Positions 14,030-15,638 of a stretch of 15,638 nucleotides of DNA are shown here, piece by piece. How positions within the stretch are numbered: the first letter of the stretch is position 1; each line of letters begins with the position of its first letter. The DNA lies in contig JAPLYY010000060.1 of NCBI GenBank assembly GCA_026395315.1, forward strand, positions 1 to 15,638. The letters are read 5' to 3'. The DNA comes from Candidatus Shapirobacteria bacterium. Lineage in GTDB: Bacteria; Patescibacteriota; Microgenomatia; UBA12405. The translations under genes were made by a program, and so were the position numbers. The notes under the pieces were generated by a model. That model was not told the origin of the DNA and searched no databases. It worked only from the letters and a program-made list of their open reading frames with translations.

Positions 14030-14457
14030 AACTTCTCATTAAACGTTTTGACAAAACCTTACCACTTCCGGTACACAAAACCCCCGGAGCAGTAGCTGTT
14101 GACCTCTGTTCCCGCCTTGATATTGACATTGCCCCAAATGAAATTGCCTACGTTTCCATGAATGTGGCTATCAAAATCCCTGACGGTTATTTTGTCTTAT
14201 TGGCCCCACGTAGTTCTACCCACAAATTAGGCATCATGGGTATAAATGGTGTTGGTATTATGGACCGCGATTATTCCGGCAATGACGACGAGTATCATTT
14301 TGCTGTCCGCAATTTCACCGATAAACCAGTCCATATTGATAAAGGTACCCGCCTTTGTCAACTGGTATTAATCAAGTGTGAAACGTTTGAATTCGATGAA
14401 GTGGATGTAATGCCCGATCCATCCCGTGGGGGATTTGGAACAACTGGGGTAAAATAA
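14026..14457 (+). CDS. dut: dUTP diphosphatase (trimeric dUTPase family)
   Basis: A 143-residue dUTPase-fold protein, expected to hydrolyse dUTP to dUMP and pyrophosphate and keep uracil out of DNA. The five family motifs can be followed. They are I AVAVDLCSR (near 22-30), II PRSSTHKLGI, III NGVGIMDRDYSG with the catalytic-type Asp and Tyr, IV GTRLCQLV, and V SRGGFGTTG at the C-terminal arm. Motifs I and III differ from the commonest forms (AVAVDL for SAGYDL, and SGNDDEY where YRGE is usual). A dCTP-deaminase-like relative or altered specificity therefore cannot be excluded. It overlaps the helicase-nuclease gene by 4 bases and is followed after 3 bases by rmuC. Confidence 0.85.
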   Translation: MKLLIKRFDKTLPLPVHKTPGAVAVDLCSRLDIDIAPNEIAYVSMNVAIKIPDGYFVLLAPRSSTHKLGIMGINGVGIMDRDYSGNDDEYHFAVRNFTDKPVHIDKGTRLCQLVLIKCETFEFDEVDVMPDPSRGGFGTTGVK

Positions 14458-14460
14458 ACC

Positions 14461-15501
14461 ATGACCTTTGTTTACCTTCTTTTGGTTTTAATTTTAGTTG
14501 CCATTTTTTATTTCATTTATCTACAAAAAAATGCCAAGTCGACTGATATTGATTTGTCCAAAGCTATCGACACTTTGGTCAATCAAGCCAACGATAAATT
14601 AAATGACAAAAGCCTGCTGATTCAATCCGACCTCTCTAACAAAAAAGACGCCATCGAAAAAATGATCAAAACCATCAGCGATCAATTGACCACCGTTGAA
14701 AAAGAACGCATCGGTACCTTTACCCATCTCCGTGACGCCATCGAGAGTAATGTCAAATTAACTAAAGAATTATCGGTCACCACTGAAGGCCTCAAACGGG
14801 TCTTAAGCAACAACCAACAGCGCGGTGCTTTCGGCGAAAAAGTCGCCGAAGATTTACTCAAAATGTCCGGTTTTGTTATCGGCACCGACTACACCCGTCA
14901 GGAGACTACCGGCGAATCCCGGCCCGACTTTACCCTATATCTACCCGACAAAACTAAGATCAACATCGACTCCAAATTTCCCTATGCCAATATTGTCAAT
15001 ATGAGTGAAGCTTCAGATGCCGATCAAAAAAATCATTTCAAAAAATTATTCGAACAGGATATCAAAAAGAAAATCAACGATGTTACCTCCCGTAACTATA
15101 TTAATCCCGAAGACAATACCGTCGATTTTGTGGTTTTGTTTATCCCCAACGAAATGATTTTTAGTTTTATCTATGAATCTTTTCCCGATGTTTGGCAGGA
15201 CGCTCTTAACCGCAAGGTCGTTATGACCGGACCGTTCAGTTTTACCGCTATTTTACGGATGGTCAAGCAGGCCTACGAAAATTTTAGATTTCAAAAAAAC
15301 GTCCGGGGCATTATTACTCAAATCAAAATCTTTGATACCGAATTTGAAAAATATAACGAAGAATTCACCAAAATCGGCGACCGCATCGATTCTCTTCATA
15401 AACAATACGATGAAGTCAGCAACACCCGCACTAAAAAACTCCAAAAAGTTATCGACAAAATTAGAATTGAAGACAATTCACCCCCGGCCATTAATCCATG
15501 A
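14461..15501 (+). CDS. rmuC: RmuC-family DNA recombination protein
   Basis: A 346-residue RmuC-like protein. It has one N-terminal membrane helix (VYLLLVLILVAIFYFIYL), a long charged coiled-coil stretch to about residue 110, and then the family domain. This shows RGAFGEKVAEDLL, the RPDFTLYLPD...NIDSKFPY nuclease-like core, FVVLFIPNEMIFSF and MTGPFSFTAILRMV. A second coiled coil closes the protein. RmuC proteins limit inversions at short inverted repeats and have a PD-(D/E)XK-like fold, although the biochemical role is poorly known. It is shorter than E. coli RmuC (about 475 residues), mainly in the coiled coils. Its place after a helicase-nuclease and a dUTPase suits a genome-stability role. 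Its TGA overlaps the next ATG (ATGA). Confidence 0.92.
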   Translation: MTFVYLLLVLILVAIFYFIYLQKNAKSTDIDLSKAIDTLVNQANDKLNDKSLLIQSDLSNKKDAIEKMIKTISDQLTTVEKERIGTFTHLRDAIESNVKLTKELSVTTEGLKRVLSNNQQRGAFGEKVAEDLLKMSGFVIGTDYTRQETTGESRPDFTLYLPDKTKINIDSKFPYANIVNMSEASDADQKNHFKKLFEQDIKKKINDVTSRNYINPEDNTVDFVVLFIPNEMIFSFIYESFPDVWQDALNRKVVMTGPFSFTAILRMVKQAYENFRFQKNVRGIITQIKIFDTEFEKYNEEFTKIGDRIDSLHKQYDEVSNTRTKKLQKVIDKIRIEDNSPPAINP

Positions 15502-15638
15502 AATACTTTCTAAGTTTTATCTCTTGGGCTATTTTTGTGGCCTATGTCAACCTTGTTGCTCCGATTACTTTTCTAAGTTTTTTAACCTTTTTTGTTATTT
15601 TATTTTTGGCTATCTATTCGACCAGTTTAATCTTTTTT
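15498..15638 (+). CDS. N-terminal part of a small membrane protein (partial)
   Basis: An open frame of 47 codons begins at the ATG overlapping the rmuC stop and runs off the window. It reads MKYFLSFISWAIFVAYVNLV and continues with almost wholly hydrophobic residues, giving one to two membrane helices. The ATGA overlap supports it as a real gene. No family is recognised. Confidence 0.65.
   Translation, partial: MKYFLSFISWAIFVAYVNLVAPITFLSFLTFFVILFLAIYSTSLIFF

Noticed and set aside
1..15638. tRNA, rRNA, CRISPR array or replication origin
   Set aside because: I read through the gaps on both strands and saw no cloverleaf, rRNA-like block, regularly spaced repeats or DnaA-box cluster. The gaps are mostly under 100 bases.

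Overview
The window looks like a bacterial chromosome segment from the Candidate Phyla Radiation (Patescibacteria), most likely a Microgenomates-type lineage. This is inferred from gene content and style, not from a marker gene. The evidence is compact genes joined by ATGA or TGATG overlaps, almost no Shine-Dalgarno sites, a DUF2298 membrane protein, a FemAB-like protein, tiny single-helix membrane proteins, a helicase fused to a PD-(D/E)XK nuclease, and short GC-rich palindromes of a kind I associate with these genomes. TGA is used as a normal stop, so the code is 11 and the UGA-recoding CPR groups are excluded. All genes but one are on the + strand.

Layout. 1-96: tail of an unidentified upstream gene. 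86-2134: DUF2298 polytopic membrane protein. 2155-4032: UvrD/PcrA-type helicase. 4031-4542: a compact unit in which a DUF559 endonuclease-fold gene sits between two inverted copies of a ~36-bp repeat, each copy containing a hairpin. 4571-9740: a run of kinase, FemAB-like transferase, gatC, gatA, GNAT acetyltransferase and gatB. It is tightly overlapped except for a small gap before gatC. 9690-10309: a scrambled gatB 3' end. It holds the present gatB tail, a diverged second tail split by a 20-bp palindrome, a minus-strand HExxH metallopeptidase-like gene, and a possible third tail fragment. 10313-10937: three small membrane proteins. 10958-15501: a genome-maintenance block of helicase-nuclease fusion, dUTPase and RmuC. 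15498-end: start of a small membrane protein running off the window. No stretch over 300 bases lacks a gene, and I saw no rRNA, tRNA or CRISPR array.

How the genes fit together. GatCAB converts Glu-tRNA(Gln) and/or Asp-tRNA(Asn) to the amidated forms. FemAB-family enzymes use aminoacyl-tRNA to build peptidoglycan cross-bridges, so the central run links tRNA charging with the cell wall. The last block limits uracil in DNA (dUTPase) and processes DNA (helicase-nuclease, RmuC). Several cluster-leading genes have a TATAAT/TAAAAT hexamer ending only 5-7 bases before the start codon, which suggests leaderless transcripts. One small gene (10755) has a strong Shine-Dalgarno instead.

The two places most worth a second look are the DUF559 unit with hairpin-bearing terminal inverted repeats, and the gatB 3' end, which looks like a repeated insertion site where the old gene tail was displaced and a foreign tail supplied.
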